NCBI GenBank assembly: GCA_951213105.1
Contig: OX578142.1
Coordinates: 8,418,149-8,482,148 of the forward strand
Source: Amaurobius ferox
Lineage: Eukaryota; Arthropoda; Arachnida; Araneae; Amaurobiidae
Length of the DNA stretch: 64,000 nt
Direction of reading: 5' to 3'
The notes below the pieces were generated by a model. It was not told the origin of the DNA. It ran no database searches and was given only the letters and a program-made list of their open reading frames with translations. Shown here piece by piece: positions 22,281-32,957 of this stretch (positions are counted from its first letter, which is position 1; each line of letters opens with the position of its first letter). The translations under genes and the position numbers were made by a program.

Positions 22281-22684
22281 CCCCCCCCCTCCTTTCTGTA
22301 ATTTGAACCTTCTGAATATCACTACAAAACAGAAATTTAAACAGTTAAGGAAAATATGAAACAAACAAATAATTACTCAAACAGAAAATTCTTATTTATC
22401 ATACACCTTTAAAACAATTTAAGCTTTTTTAGCAAACATTTCTATAATGGTGCATTGTCTCATAATTTTGTTTTTTCCAAAGTAACATTTTCTTTAATGT
22501 TAACTTTCTTTTTAACTTTTCCTTTAATTTTCTTGTTCTGTTACAAGGCTCCTTTATTCCAGTCTTTTAATATCGTTGTTTAGTAACCCTTTTAAATTTT
22601 TCAAAAAAATCTTCACTTCGTTAACATCAACATAGTCATGATGGTTAACTACGTAACTATCTTTCTATTGTTGCATCAGAGCCA
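22281..22684. other. No recognised gene
   Basis: AT-rich sequence between the solo Tigger end and the hAT target duplication. Nothing supported. Confidence 0.4.
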
Positions 22685-23149
22685 TCCATAAGCAGGGTTC
22701 GCCAAAATGGGCCCAACCCAAAAAAACGCACCACGTTTTTTCAGGCTGGAGCCACTTGAAAAAACCCACCCGGGTTATTTCAATTTTAGCTGTTCTTTGA
22801 TTTTTAAACATCTAACCAATATATTCCCATCAAATACCACAAAGCTAATCCAATCACATTTCACATCAAGTAATGTACTTTATAATAGCAGATTAATTCA
22901 TATGAACTAGTATAACAATTTAAGATTTTATGAATTTACTAATTAAATGAGATAACTACATAAATGACTAAAGTAAAATTCATTTAAGTAGATTTTAATA
23001 TTTCACTAAATATGTAATACAAATTGTAGAAAAAAAAAATTATGCATTTACAAATCTGACTAATTTTTCAAATTAAATAATTGCATTAATCAACATCAAA
23101 TATGAAAACACAAATTTAAGAAGAAGATGCATGTAACGATTAACCTGTA

Positions 23150-23917
23150 TAAACTTTCACTAATTTTGTTGCTTTTTCAAAAACCAGACGATTTCGTAAT
23201 TTATTCCAAACCAATCCAAAGACTGAAAAGTATCTTTCAATCGAGGCTGAGGATGCTGGAGCTGAATGTAGATAATGAAAAAATGCACAAAAATCTGGTG
23301 CTAACTTTGATCCCTTTTCAGATTTCTATAATTTGTCACCATTTAGCAGAGGAAGACTGGTTGACTACATTTTCTTGCATTATTGATGTAGGATAGTCTT
23401 CTATATCCGTAATTTTAAACTCCATTACACCTGGCAATTAATCAGGATATAATTCGGTTAACCATTCCTCAGCTGAACTTTCTTGCACACTACTGAGATG
23501 TTGTCCTCTGAATTTAGGATCCATTAGATTTGCTAAAAAGTGAGAAGGTTGGATTGCTTGCTTGAACCTTTTTTTAAAATAGTCAAGGTGTGGTTGCAAT
23601 ATTTCTTCAGATAGTAAATCTAACCATATTTCAACAACAACAGAAATTGATGTAGAGTCAGTCCTTTTGAAGGATATCAAGAGCTTTCGCAACTATCAAC
23701 AATTCCTTTTCCATGTTTAAGGCTTCATGGAAAATGGCTAGGTTGTCCAGTATTCTTGAAATGGATTTTTCGAAATTTTCAATATTCTCTAGTGCTATTT
23801 CTCTATATTTATGGTAATTGGCCACAAATGTTTTTATACCATCAGGGTGCGAGTTCCACCTTGTGTCATTTGGGATTTGTGGCATTACACCACCTTTTTC
23901 TTTAAGCCATCCATGTG
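23150..23917 (-). pseudogene. hAT transposase, C-terminal half
   Basis: Reading leftwards: YTHGWLKEKGGVMPQIPNDT and RWNSHPDGIKTF (the conserved TRWNS region after the second catalytic residue), IFHEALNMEKELLIVAKALD, then near 23290-23150 the dimerisation motif PASSASIERYFSVFGLVWNK followed by RNRLVFEKATKLVKVY. Frame changes near 23660 and 23435 and a stop break it. This joins onto the N-terminal half at 39799-40740 across the nested block, since the hAT order (QKYF then GWLKE, TRWNS) resumes here. Confidence 0.85.
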
Positions 23918-24119
23918 TGTACAGCTGCGGGAAAAAAAATGCCCGACCCTCTGTTAATCGAGCATAGTTCATCGTAGAGAAAATTGAAATATACCATTCG
24001 ATTAGGAATGACATCCTCTACAAATTAATGTGCATAAAATTTGCATCAGGGGCCGTCTTCATATCTAAACGTGCACAAACTTTGAAATTTTCAATGGCAA
24101 CACCCAATTTTGATGTCAC

Positions 24120-24299
24120 CCACAAGTTCTAGACCCCCAAATTAATCCAAATTCAAATTTTCACAGCGTTTCTATCTTTACATTTGAAGATATTCAATAT
24201 TCCGGAATGTGCAATTCTCGGGGATCAGTTCCATATTGAAAACCGCAATTTGAAGGGCGATGTTTCGTTGATTGACCGTAGCACTGTTGTAAATTATTG
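24120..24299. other. Interior of the 190-bp-TIR element
   Basis: Short non-coding stretch before the SINE. Nothing recognised. Confidence 0.4.
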
Positions 24300-24575
24300 A
24301 ACTATCCTCTTGACATTCATAATTATGGCTTACCTCACAGCCAAAGAGTCGCAGGTTCGATTCCTGCATGAGAGGGTGAGCATTGTCATGGCTGGGTGTG
24401 TGTGTGTGTGTGTGTGCGCGTTACTAAAGCAATGGGCCTGTAATGGGTAAGATTATGTGAGCCTCAAATAGAGCACGATTATTAGGGATAAAAGCCGTAC
24501 TGGGTACGTTGCTAAAAACTAATGGCGCATTCGTGCCAGGGTCAATAAAAGAAAGAAGAAATAAAGAAGAATGAA
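24300..24575 (+). repeat. tRNA-derived SINE (second type)
   Basis: CAGGTTCGATTCCTGC at 24353-24368 is a good RNA polymerase III B box, preceded by TGGCTTACCTCACAGCC. It is followed by a (GT)n run at 24398-24418, a body with GTGAGCCTCAAATAGAGCAC, and an A/G-rich tail (AGAAAGAAGAAATAAAGAAG). Its sequence differs from the SINE at 25060 and 37585. Confidence 0.7.
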
Positions 24576-25059
24576 ATGTTTATTTTCAAATGTTATTTTA
24601 TAATGCTGTTTCAAATATATTTGTTATTTTATAATACTGTTCCTCGCGTCAAGTGCCGAAGCATATGTACAATATATAGTCGAAGCATACGCATTTGTAA
24701 CAAACCCGACTTTCAAATATATATACCGCAGTAAAACTTTAAATAAGAATGTTATTAGGTGTGATAACTCTGCTTTGTAATACAGTTAAATAAGCGAAAA
24801 TAAATTGAGAATAAAATTATAGAATCATTTTACCTTTGAATAAGAGGCTCTTAGGTTGTTGTAATAACTATCGTACTAAACTGCAATTATGCAAATTCGT
24901 TTTATGATGTAAAGCTACGTGTTATGGTGTTTAGTATCACATAATTTTATAATTTGTTATTGTTCTATATAAATATTTTTTACTAGCCGCCTTTGGCGAC
25001 CAGCCTGTTCGCAACCCTTGAAAATGCTGATCGTGGCAAATTCCAACCGTGGCAAACTC

Positions 25060-25293
25060 GTTGGCGCGACCTACCAGAAAGGTGTAAGGTAACGGGTTGG
25101 ACGGCCAGGATGTGCCACCCAATTTAGACTGGAACCCAGTGGGGGAGGCATCCACAGGGAACGTACCCTCCTTCCCCTACCACCAACCTCTCGGAAAAAC
25201 ATACGGACCCATATGTTTAACGTGATCGTACTCCGTGTCAGTGGCGGAAATCGAACCCGAGCCTACAGCGTGCAATTCCCGCTCGCTAACCAC
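25060..25293 (-). repeat. SINE split by the Copia array, 3' part
   Basis: On the minus strand this holds a B box close to GGTTCGATTTCCGCC (about 25250), the body with GAGGTTGGTGGTAGGGGAAG, and the 3' end GGTCGCGCC. The Copia entered at ACCAC in the A-box region; the head continues at 37585. Confidence 0.85.
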
Positions 25294-26138
25294 TGTCGGC
25301 GGCTATTGCTGTGTTAGCTGAGCGACTTGACTAGAAAAATTTGAAAGTCATTTGCAGATTTAGCAGTGTTTTTGGCCATATCCATATCTGAAGTGCTGGT
25401 AAAGAAAATTTTGTAGCAGATGATATGCAGTAGTGATGTGTTTTCTCAAGGAAGCAAGCTCGTTAAACACAAACACAATTTATTTGTTGTGAGATCCATT
25501 GCATCAGATAAAGTTACAAAATAAAACACTGTAACATTCGTTGCAAAGCAAAACTATATACAATGAGCTAGCAAGCTCATGAAAAAGGTTTTTAAACAGT
25601 CTATGACTAGGCACACACTCTCAGTTACTATAACATCGGTAAGTAGAAAAAACAGCTACTGTACCACACATGCCGTGTACGTTAATGAAGCCACCATCAT
25701 CAGGTCACACGTCATGGCTTTAGAAGTTAGACTACTCTCTACCGATCAAGGTCTGCCTTCCATAAAGGTCTTTCACCGTCGATCACCGTCTGATCGATCT
25801 GACTAAGTCTATCAAGTCTGAGTCTGAATCTGACTAGTCAATCCTCTGACTAAGTCTATCCGGTCTCTACTACATGGTCAGTCAAGGTCTGAATAACTGA
25901 GAATGTGTCCTATCATATATACACCGTGATGGGTACGCTCCGGAAACACAACCGTTGACGGCAGCGCCCTCACTATATGCAAATCAGGATGCGCGCGCGG
26001 CGAGATGGCGATTTGCATGAATGGCATGTTCTGTTCCCGTCACGAGTCGTTCACGAGAACGGTAGAACCATTCTAAAAATGTAAACACGTTCTCGCGATA
26101 ACGAGAATCGCGACGAAAACAGAACCAAGTTTCCAACA
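25294..26138 (-). repeat. Copia LTR 1 (3' LTR of unit 1)
   Basis: 845 bp. In element orientation it begins TGTTGGAAACTTGG and ends AGCCGCCGACA. A TATA-like stretch (complement of CATATATACA, near 25914-25923) lies upstream of a probable start. It contains two octamer motifs (25977-25984 and 26011-26018). Confidence 0.95.
25977..26018. promoter_or_regulatory. Paired octamer motifs in the Copia LTR
   Basis: ATGCAAAT at 25977-25984 and its complement ATTTGCAT at 26011-26018 lie 26 bp apart in opposite orientation. ATGCAAAT is the classical POU/octamer site. The same pair occurs in the other two LTRs (31697-31738 and 37418-37459). Binding is inferred only from the motif. Confidence 0.5.
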
Positions 26139-26150
26139 ATCGGCCCCCTC
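26139..26150 (-). promoter_or_regulatory. Polypurine tract, unit 1
   Basis: The minus strand reads GAGGGGGCCGAT immediately before the 3' LTR, the normal place for plus-strand DNA priming. The same tract precedes LTR 2 at 31859-31870. Confidence 0.75.
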
Positions 26151-26379
26151 ATGCAAAACCTCAAATCTCGACGCACGTGCTATCAAACAATGGAGTTATT
26201 CTAAAAAACATAACAACAAAAATGTCAAGTTCTTTAGTATCCAGCAAAAACATAAAGTATATATATTACTTTTCATGTTAAGCAAAAAAAAAAATTTATC
26301 ATTGAAAGAAAATTTTAGATATCATTGAAACACTAAGTTCCAAAAATTGAATTTAAGTCAAAATTTAAGTTTCAAGAAA

Positions 26380-26850
26380 TTTAAGTATAATAATTTAAAT
26401 TTAACATTTAAGATTAAAAATTTCACTATAAATATCAAATTCAATTATGTAGAAAATTTTATGTATAATTATTAAATTTAACATTTAAGATTAAAAAATT
26501 TCACTATAAATATTAAATTCAATTTGTGTAGAAAATTTTATGTATAATTATTAAATTTAACATTTAAGATTAAAAATTTCACTATAAATATCAAATTCAA
26601 TTATGTAGAAAATTTTATGTATAATTATTAAATTTAACATTTAAGATTAAAAAAAAAAATTTCACTTTAAATATCAAATTCAATTATGTAGAAAATTTTA
26701 TGTATAATTATTAAATTTAACATTTAAGATTAAAAAAAATTTCACTATAAATATTAAATTCAAGTATGTAGAAAATTTTATGTATAATTATTAAATTTAA
26801 CATTTAAGATTAAAAATTTTACTATAAATATCAAATTCAATTATGGCTGT
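26380..26850. repeat. Six-copy 78-bp minisatellite in the Copia 3' region, unit 1
   Basis: The unit contains AACATTTAAGATTAAAAATT and ATGTAGAAAATTTTATGTAT and repeats about every 78-81 bp, six times, between the coding frame and the 3' LTR. The second array member has the same repeat at 32100-32571, with one A more in a single A-run. Confidence 0.9.
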
Positions 26851-27236
26851 TCATTATCTCTGTCCAAGACCAGTATACATAATTAATACTAATAGCAGTG
26901 ACACAGATAATGAAAAGATTTTTCTTTCTGTATTGTATTCATATATAAATTTAAAGAAGTGGTTTGTCTTCAATGAATCATAGCTAAGTGTATGATAACA
27001 AGGAGTAAACTCACAAAGTAATACACATAAGCATAACTGTCTTATGCGGGAATTGAAAACATGGATATATATATACATTCAGTGTAATGTGAAAAATTTT
27101 AGAAAGTTCATTGTAAACAATACACATATATATACTCTAGATACAAGTATCTGCATCACAGAGGGAGGAGTAAATTATACGATATCCTAACCATATTTTT
27201 GTAAAAGAAAGAAAAAAAAATTTAGAAGTTACAAAT

Positions 27237-30200
27237 TTAATCATTTTTGTTTTTGAAAATTTGATTACAAAAGTTTAATGCTCTATCTTTGGTCATTGGT
27301 TTTGTAAAGTAATCTGCTACATTTTCCTTGGTATTTACAAAGATGATTTTGAAAGATTCATTCTCAACTAAATTCCTCAGGAAATGGTACTTTATATCAA
27401 TATGTTTGGTTCGGTTATTCTCTATTGGGGAATTTGAAAAATTAATTGCAGCTTGGTTATCACAGTAGATTATGCTATTATTTCTGTTAAATTTTAACCC
27501 TAGCTTCATACATTCCTCAATGATATTTTGTAGCCAAATAACTTCTTTCGCAGCTTCTGTCAATGAAACATATTCCGCTTCCATCGTTGACAGACTAACA
27601 CACTTGTGTTTAAATGTACGCCAAGAAACGGGTACTCTATCTATAAGAAATAACATACCCCCGAGTGACACCCTGTCATCCCTATTGGCGGCAAAATCCG
27701 AATCCGAGTAGCAATTTAAATTTAAGTTACCAATGCCTGATAAGTTTAACATGTAATTCTTTGTTTTCTCAAGATATCCTAAAAGTTTAAGTAATGCGTC
27801 CCAATGTTTCATGCCAGGATTCTCTTGGAATTGAGACAGAATATTTACAGCGTAACATATATCTGGTCTAGTTCTACTTGACAAAAAGGCTAAACATCCT
27901 ATCAAACTTCTGTATGGGATATTTTGCATTTGTTTTAATTCTCCATCATTCATTGGGCAATCATTTTTACTCAACGTGATTCCTTTTGTAATAGGGAGTG
28001 AAGAAATAGGATATTTGAATTCTTTAAACATTTGGCAAATTTTATCAATATACTGGCTTTGATGTATAAAAATTTTGTTATTGATTTCTGTAAATTCCAC
28101 ACCTAACAGTTTTTGGACCTTCCCTAGAGTTTTGATATCAAATTCTTCCTTTAGTAAAGAAACTGCATGATCAATATCACCTATTATTTCTATGTTGCTT
28201 GCCTCTGGCCTGGATTTGATATCCCTATTTTCTCTGAAGTTAAACAAATTTTGGTCATAATGTATGTTAGCCTTAGCACAGAATTTTTTAACATCATTAT
28301 GACTTCTCAGCCTATGTTTATCACCCCTCACTGAGTAGTAAACATCAGTTCGAGTTCCATCAGGCCTGGGTACAGCTTTCCTTTCCCAATCTATGTTTGA
28401 ACAGGGGGTCAGATCGGAATCAGCAGGAGAGTCCTCTTCCTCACTAGTATGACTAGTGTCATGGCTCTCACCTGCTTCTTCCTCTGACTCACTATCCAAA
28501 CATCCCGATCCTGAATCTGATGTTCGAGTAAAACCCGATTTCTTTTGGGTGAAGTTTCTAGGTCGAATGGGGTCCAGGACGCCTTCCGCTGCTTCCATCT
28601 CCTCAAAACGGACATTGCTTATTTCTAATATTTTTCCTTCTTTCACAAGAAGAATTCTATAGCCCCTGGTATTTTCCGCATATCCTACCATAACTCCCAG
28701 TTGAGCTCTTAGGTCTAGCTTCTTCCTAAGCTGTTTTGCTATACCAGCATAAGCCTTACATCCAAAAACTCTGAGATGGGATACAGCAGGCTTCTTCCCA
28801 TAGTACAATTCGTGTGGAGTTTTAACTTTAAATTTATGGCAAATCCTGTTCTTTGTATAAGTAAAACATAGGATTGCCTCTGCCCACATTTTGTCACCAA
28901 CTTTGCTTTGATTAAGCATTGCCTTGACACAATCTAACGCTGTCAGGTTGAATCTTTCAGATACCCCGTTTTGTTCGGGTGTATAAGTGGTAGATCGTTC
29001 ATGCTTAATCCCTAACTTTTTCAAAAAAGCTTTAAATTGACCATGACAAAATTCCATGCCGTTATCAGTACGGATGCACAAAATCTTTTTGCCTAATTGT
29101 CTCTCCTGACAAGCTTGAAAATCCTGAAAAACTTTGAACACATCTGATTTTTGTTTTAAAATAAAAACAAACACCTTGCGGCTAAAATCGTCTGTAATAG
29201 TCAAGAAGTATTTGTTTCCCCCCAATGAAGCTACAGGCATTGGACCACAAACGTCCATGTGCAGTAATTGCAAAGGTTCTGTAGATCTAATCCTGCCTAT
29301 TGGTTTGTACGAAACTCTTTTAGATTTTGCAAGTTTGCAATGAATGCAATTTACTTTTGCATATTTTAATTTTGGGAGTCCGTTTGCCGCGGAAACTTTA
29401 CTTGTTTGGTGCAAGTAGTCTGAGTTAATATGGCCATATCTTCTATGCCATAATTCAGTTTTGTTCAGAATTTCAACTGTTGAACCACTAATTTTATTTG
29501 ACTTTGATTTTAAATCAGATTTGTTTTTCCTTTTATTCAAGTTAGGCTTAATTTTGTTTTGACTTTGACTATTTGTTGCAGGGGTTTTTCTAACCTGTTT
29601 AGAATTTTTGTCCCTATCCTGATCTCCTTTACGGCCCTCAACACTACTATTTAAACTTTTAGTTGAGTACTGTGGTTTTAAGAAATACAATCCTTCTTTA
29701 CGTTTAGCGTAAAAGAAATTTTCTCCCTCAGGAGTCTTAAACCATAGAATACCTTTGGCTGCACTAAAAGAATAGCCCTGCTCTTCTAATACAGATGCGG
29801 CCAACAAGTTACGCCGTAATTTTGGTGAATACATAACATTTTGTAGCACAATATTATTTGTATGATCTTTAAATTTAACATACATGTTCACCGTTCCAAT
29901 AGCCTCAACTGGGCTTTCCATATCACCCACTGCTAGCGACATAGATGTATCCTTACATTTATCAAATTTTGAAAACATTTTAACATCATTACAAAAGTGT
30001 CGCGTAGCAGCGGTGTCAATCACCCAGCTGAGCCTATTGTCAGGATTATCAACAATATTAGCTTCTACATTTATATTTGAAAATACTTCAATAATACTAG
30101 AGCTAGTCATCTTTTTCAATTTTGGGCATTGTGCCTTTACATGACCAGTTTTATTACACATAAAGCATGGTCCTATGACCTTAATAGACTTTTTAACTTT

Positions 30201-30860
30201 GGTGACATTTTTACATTTAGCGTTAACATTTGAAAAATATACAGATGAATTGGAACTTACATTATTATTGTCATGATCCTTCCTCAACTGTCTAATCCTG
30301 CCCTCTTCTAGAGAAAGTTCTTTCTGAATCTTATCCAGTTTAAAATCTGTATCGCTCCAGCGATAAATGATTTGGATGATACTCTGGTACTGGTCTGGGA
30401 GATACCGGATGGCTTGGAATGCCACGTACACATCCTCCACGGGGTGGTTCACGTTCTTGAGCTTGGTGACAGCTTTCCTTATCCTCGTACAGAATATGTC
30501 GATGGGCTCCTCGATTTCCGGGCGTAGACTGAAAAACTCGTCCAACAGATGAACTAAATTAGCGTGCGTTGGGGCCTCAAAATGCGCCTCCAACTTCTCC
30601 CACGCATCCGCCGGGCTGTCGTCGATGTCGAGCAGTTCTCTGTACTCCGCCGAGATATTTCGAAACAGGATGGAAAGTGCGCGGTCGCTGCTGCGCATGT
30701 ACTCCTCTCGCTCGCGGCGTGACGTAGATTCGTCGACTGGTAATGCAGTACGGTTGATGTGGCCGTAACATCCTTCTCCTTTCAGGATAAATGAAATTTC
30801 ATTACGCCAGGTGACGTAATTGTCCCTGTTTAACGCTTCTATGCCGTTGCTCACCTCCAT
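27237..30860 (-). CDS. Copia Gag-Pol polyprotein, RT-core-deleted, with MBD-like domain (unit 1)
   Basis: One uninterrupted 1207-codon frame. The start ATG at 30860 opens MEVSNGIEALNRDNYVTWRN, a typical Copia Gag start. Domains in order: Gag (1-200); zinc knuckle C232-C235-H240-C245; protease active site DTAAT at 282-286; integrase zinc motif H472/H477/C505/C508; integrase catalytic D536, D599, E635 (35 residues between the last two). An acidic linker (788-812) precedes an MBD-like segment (824-878) with W825, R832, D839, Y841, R852. Next comes the post-catalytic part of reverse transcriptase (from IEIIGDIDHAV, 890) and RNase H (D1053, E1094, D1134). The palm and fingers with the YVDD box are absent; about 200 residues are missing relative to the usual near-1400-residue Copia protein. 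The frame stays open across the junction. It probably depends on another Copia for reverse transcription. Confidence 0.93.
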   Translation of the reverse strand: MEVSNGIEALNRDNYVTWRNEISFILKGEGCYGHINRTALPVDESTSRREREEYMRSSDRALSILFRNISAEYRELLDIDDSPADAWEKLEAHFEAPTHANLVHLLDEFFSLRPEIEEPIDIFCTRIRKAVTKLKNVNHPVEDVYVAFQAIRYLPDQYQSIIQIIYRWSDTDFKLDKIQKELSLEEGRIRQLRKDHDNNNVSSNSSVYFSNVNAKCKNVTKVKKSIKVIGPCFMCNKTGHVKAQCPKLKKMTSSSIIEVFSNINVEANIVDNPDNRLSWVIDTAATRHFCNDVKMFSKFDKCKDTSMSLAVGDMESPVEAIGTVNMYVKFKDHTNNIVLQNVMYSPKLRRNLLAASVLEEQGYSFSAAKGILWFKTPEGENFFYAKRKEGLYFLKPQYSTKSLNSSVEGRKGDQDRDKNSKQVRKTPATNSQSQNKIKPNLNKRKNKSDLKSKSNKISGSTVEILNKTELWHRRYGHINSDYLHQTSKVSAANGLPKLKYAKVNCIHCKLAKSKRVSYKPIGRIRSTEPLQLLHMDVCGPMPVASLGGNKYFLTITDDFSRKVFVFILKQKSDVFKVFQDFQACQERQLGKKILCIRTDNGMEFCHGQFKAFLKKLGIKHERSTTYTPEQNGVSERFNLTALDCVKAMLNQSKVGDKMWAEAILCFTYTKNRICHKFKVKTPHELYYGKKPAVSHLRVFGCKAYAGIAKQLRKKLDLRAQLGVMVGYAENTRGYRILLVKEGKILEISNVRFEEMEAAEGVLDPIRPRNFTQKKSGFTRTSDSGSGCLDSESEEEAGESHDTSHTSEEEDSPADSDLTPCSNIDWERKAVPRPDGTRTDVYYSVRGDKHRLRSHNDVKKFCAKANIHYDQNLFNFRENRDIKSRPEASNIEIIGDIDHAVSLLKEEFDIKTLGKVQKLLGVEFTEINNKIFIHQSQYIDKICQMFKEFKYPISSLPITKGITLSKNDCPMNDGELKQMQNIPYRSLIGCLAFLSSRTRPDICYAVNILSQFQENPGMKHWDALLKLLGYLEKTKNYMLNLSGIGNLNLNCYSDSDFAANRDDRVSLGGMLFLIDRVPVSWRTFKHKCVSLSTMEAEYVSLTEAAKEVIWLQNIIEECMKLGLKFNRNNSIIYCDNQAAINFSNSPIENNRTKHIDIKYHFLRNLVENESFKIIFVNTKENVADYFTKPMTKDRALNFCNQIFKNKND
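28227..28391 (-). other. MBD-like coding segment in Copia Pol (unit 1)
   Basis: Residues 824-878: W825-ER-KAV, then PRPDGTRTDVYY, then LRSHNDVKKF, then LFNF. The pattern follows methyl-CpG-binding domains of the MBD1/MeCP2 family: a tryptophan near the start, an arginine finger (R832), aspartate and tyrosine (D839, Y841), a second arginine finger followed by serine (R852-S853), and a closing LFDF-like strand. The loop between R832 and D839 is three residues shorter than in human MBD1. The same segment in unit 2 is 33948-34112. Confidence 0.75.
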
Positions 30861-30999
30861 AGTCTTTAACTGTGACTAGAGTGCGTTGTTTACCTTTCTG
30901 CTTGATGCAAATGGCGCCGGTCGCGGCCCCCGTCGATGGAATTCACAACTCTTCACTGCTGCTTTATCACGGATAAAAGTTATGGCCTTGACATACTGC

Positions 31000-31010
31000 G
31001 GCCCATAACC
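31000..31010 (-). promoter_or_regulatory. Primer-binding site, unit 1
   Basis: The minus strand reads GGTTATGGGCC just after the 5' LTR. It is complementary to the anticodon-loop region of initiator tRNA-Met (GGCCCATAACC), the internal 'half-tRNA' priming known from Drosophila copia. Unit 2 has the same site at 36721-36731. Confidence 0.8.
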
Positions 31011-31013
31011 TAA

Positions 31014-31858
31014 TGTCGGCGGCTATTGCTGTGTTAGCTGAGCGACTTGACTAGAAAAATTTGAAAGTCATTTGCAGATTTAGCAGTGTTTTTGGCCATA
31101 TCCATATCTGAAGTGCTGGTAAAGAAAATTTTGTAGCAGATGATATGCAGTAGTGATGTGTTTTCTCAAGGAAGCAAGCTCGTTAAACACAAACACAATT
31201 TATTTGTTGTGAGATCCATTGCATCAGATAAAGTTACAAAATAAAACACTGTAACATTCGTTGCAAAGCAAAACTATATACAATGAGCTAGCAAGCTCAT
31301 GAAAAAGGTTTTTAAACAGTCTATGACTAGGCACACACTCTCAGTTACTATAACATCGGTAAGTAGAAAAAACAGCTACTGTACCACACATGCCGTGTAC
31401 GTTAATGAAGCCACCATCATCAGGTCACACGTCATGGCTTTAGAAGTTAGACTACTCTCTACCGATCAAGGTCTGCCTTCCATAAAGGTCTTTCACCGTC
31501 GATCACCGTCTGATCGATCTGACTAAGTCTATCAAGTCTGAGTCTGAATCTGACTAGTCAATCCTCTGACTAAGTCTATCCGGTCTCTACTACATGGTCA
31601 GTCAAGGTCTGAATAACTGAGAATGTGTCCTATCATATATACACCGTGATGGGTACGCTCCGGAAACACAACCGTTGACGGCAGCGCCCTCACTATATGC
31701 AAATCAGGATGCGCGCGCGGCGAGATGGCGATTTGCATGAATGGCATGTTCTGTTCCCGTCACGAGTCGTTCACGAGAACGGTAGAACCATTCTAAAAAT
31801 GTAAACACGTTCTCGCGATAACGAGAATCGCGACGAAAACAGAACCAAGTTTCCAACA
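31014..31858 (-). repeat. Copia LTR 2 (shared middle LTR)
   Basis: 845 bp, same ends as LTR 1 and no difference seen by eye. It serves as 5' LTR for unit 1 and 3' LTR for unit 2. Confidence 0.95.
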
Positions 31859-32099
31859 ATCGGCCCCCTCATGCAAAACCTCAAATCTCGACGCACGTGC
31901 TATCAAACAATGAAGTTATTCTAAAAAACATAACAACAAAAATGTCAAGTTCTTTAGTATCCAGCAAAAACATAAAGTATATATATTACTTTTCATGTTA
32001 AGCAAAAAAAAAAATTTATCATTGAAAGAAAATTTTAGATATCATTGAAACACTAAGTTCCAAAAATTGAATTTAAGTCAAAATTTAAGTTTCAAGAAA

Positions 32100-32571
32100 T
32101 TTAAGTATAATAATTTAAATTTAACATTTAAGATTAAAAATTTCACTATAAATATCAAATTCAATTATGTAGAAAATTTTATGTATAATTATTAAATTTA
32201 ACATTTAAGATTAAAAAATTTCACTATAAATATTAAATTCAATTTGTGTAGAAAATTTTATGTATAATTATTAAATTTAACATTTAAGATTAAAAATTTC
32301 ACTATAAATATCAAATTCAATTATGTAGAAAATTTTATGTATAATTATTAAATTTAACATTTAAGATTAAAAAAAAAAAATTTCACTTTAAATATCAAAT
32401 TCAATTATGTAGAAAATTTTATGTATAATTATTAAATTTAACATTTAAGATTAAAAAAAATTTCACTATAAATATTAAATTCAAGTATGTAGAAAATTTT
32501 ATGTATAATTATTAAATTTAACATTTAAGATTAAAAATTTTACTATAAATATCAAATTCAATTATGGCTGT
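32100..32571. repeat. 78-bp minisatellite, unit 2
   Basis: Same six-copy repeat as in unit 1, with one additional A in an A-run near 32370-32381. Confidence 0.9.
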
Positions 32572-32957
32572 TCATTATCTCTGTCCAAGACCAGTATACA
32601 TAATTAATACTAATAGCAGTGACACAGATAATGAAAAGATTTTTCTTTCTGTATTGTATTCATATATAAATTTAAAGAAGTGGTTTGTCTTCAATGAATC
32701 ATAGCTAAGTGTATGATAACAAGGAGTAAACTCACAAAGTAATACACATAAGCATAACTGTCTTATGCGGGAATTGAAAACATGGATATATATATACATT
32801 CAGTGTAATGTGAAAAATTTTAGAAAGTTCATTGTAAACAATACACATATATATACTCTAGATACAAGTATCTGCATCACAGAGGGAGGAGTAAATTATA
32901 CGATATCCTAACCATATTTTTGTAAAAGAAAGAAAAAAAAATTTAGAAGTTACAAAT

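Noticed and set aside
25579..25806. 75-codon plus-strand frame repeated three times
   Set aside because: It lies in the LTR on the antisense strand and recurs only because the LTR recurs.
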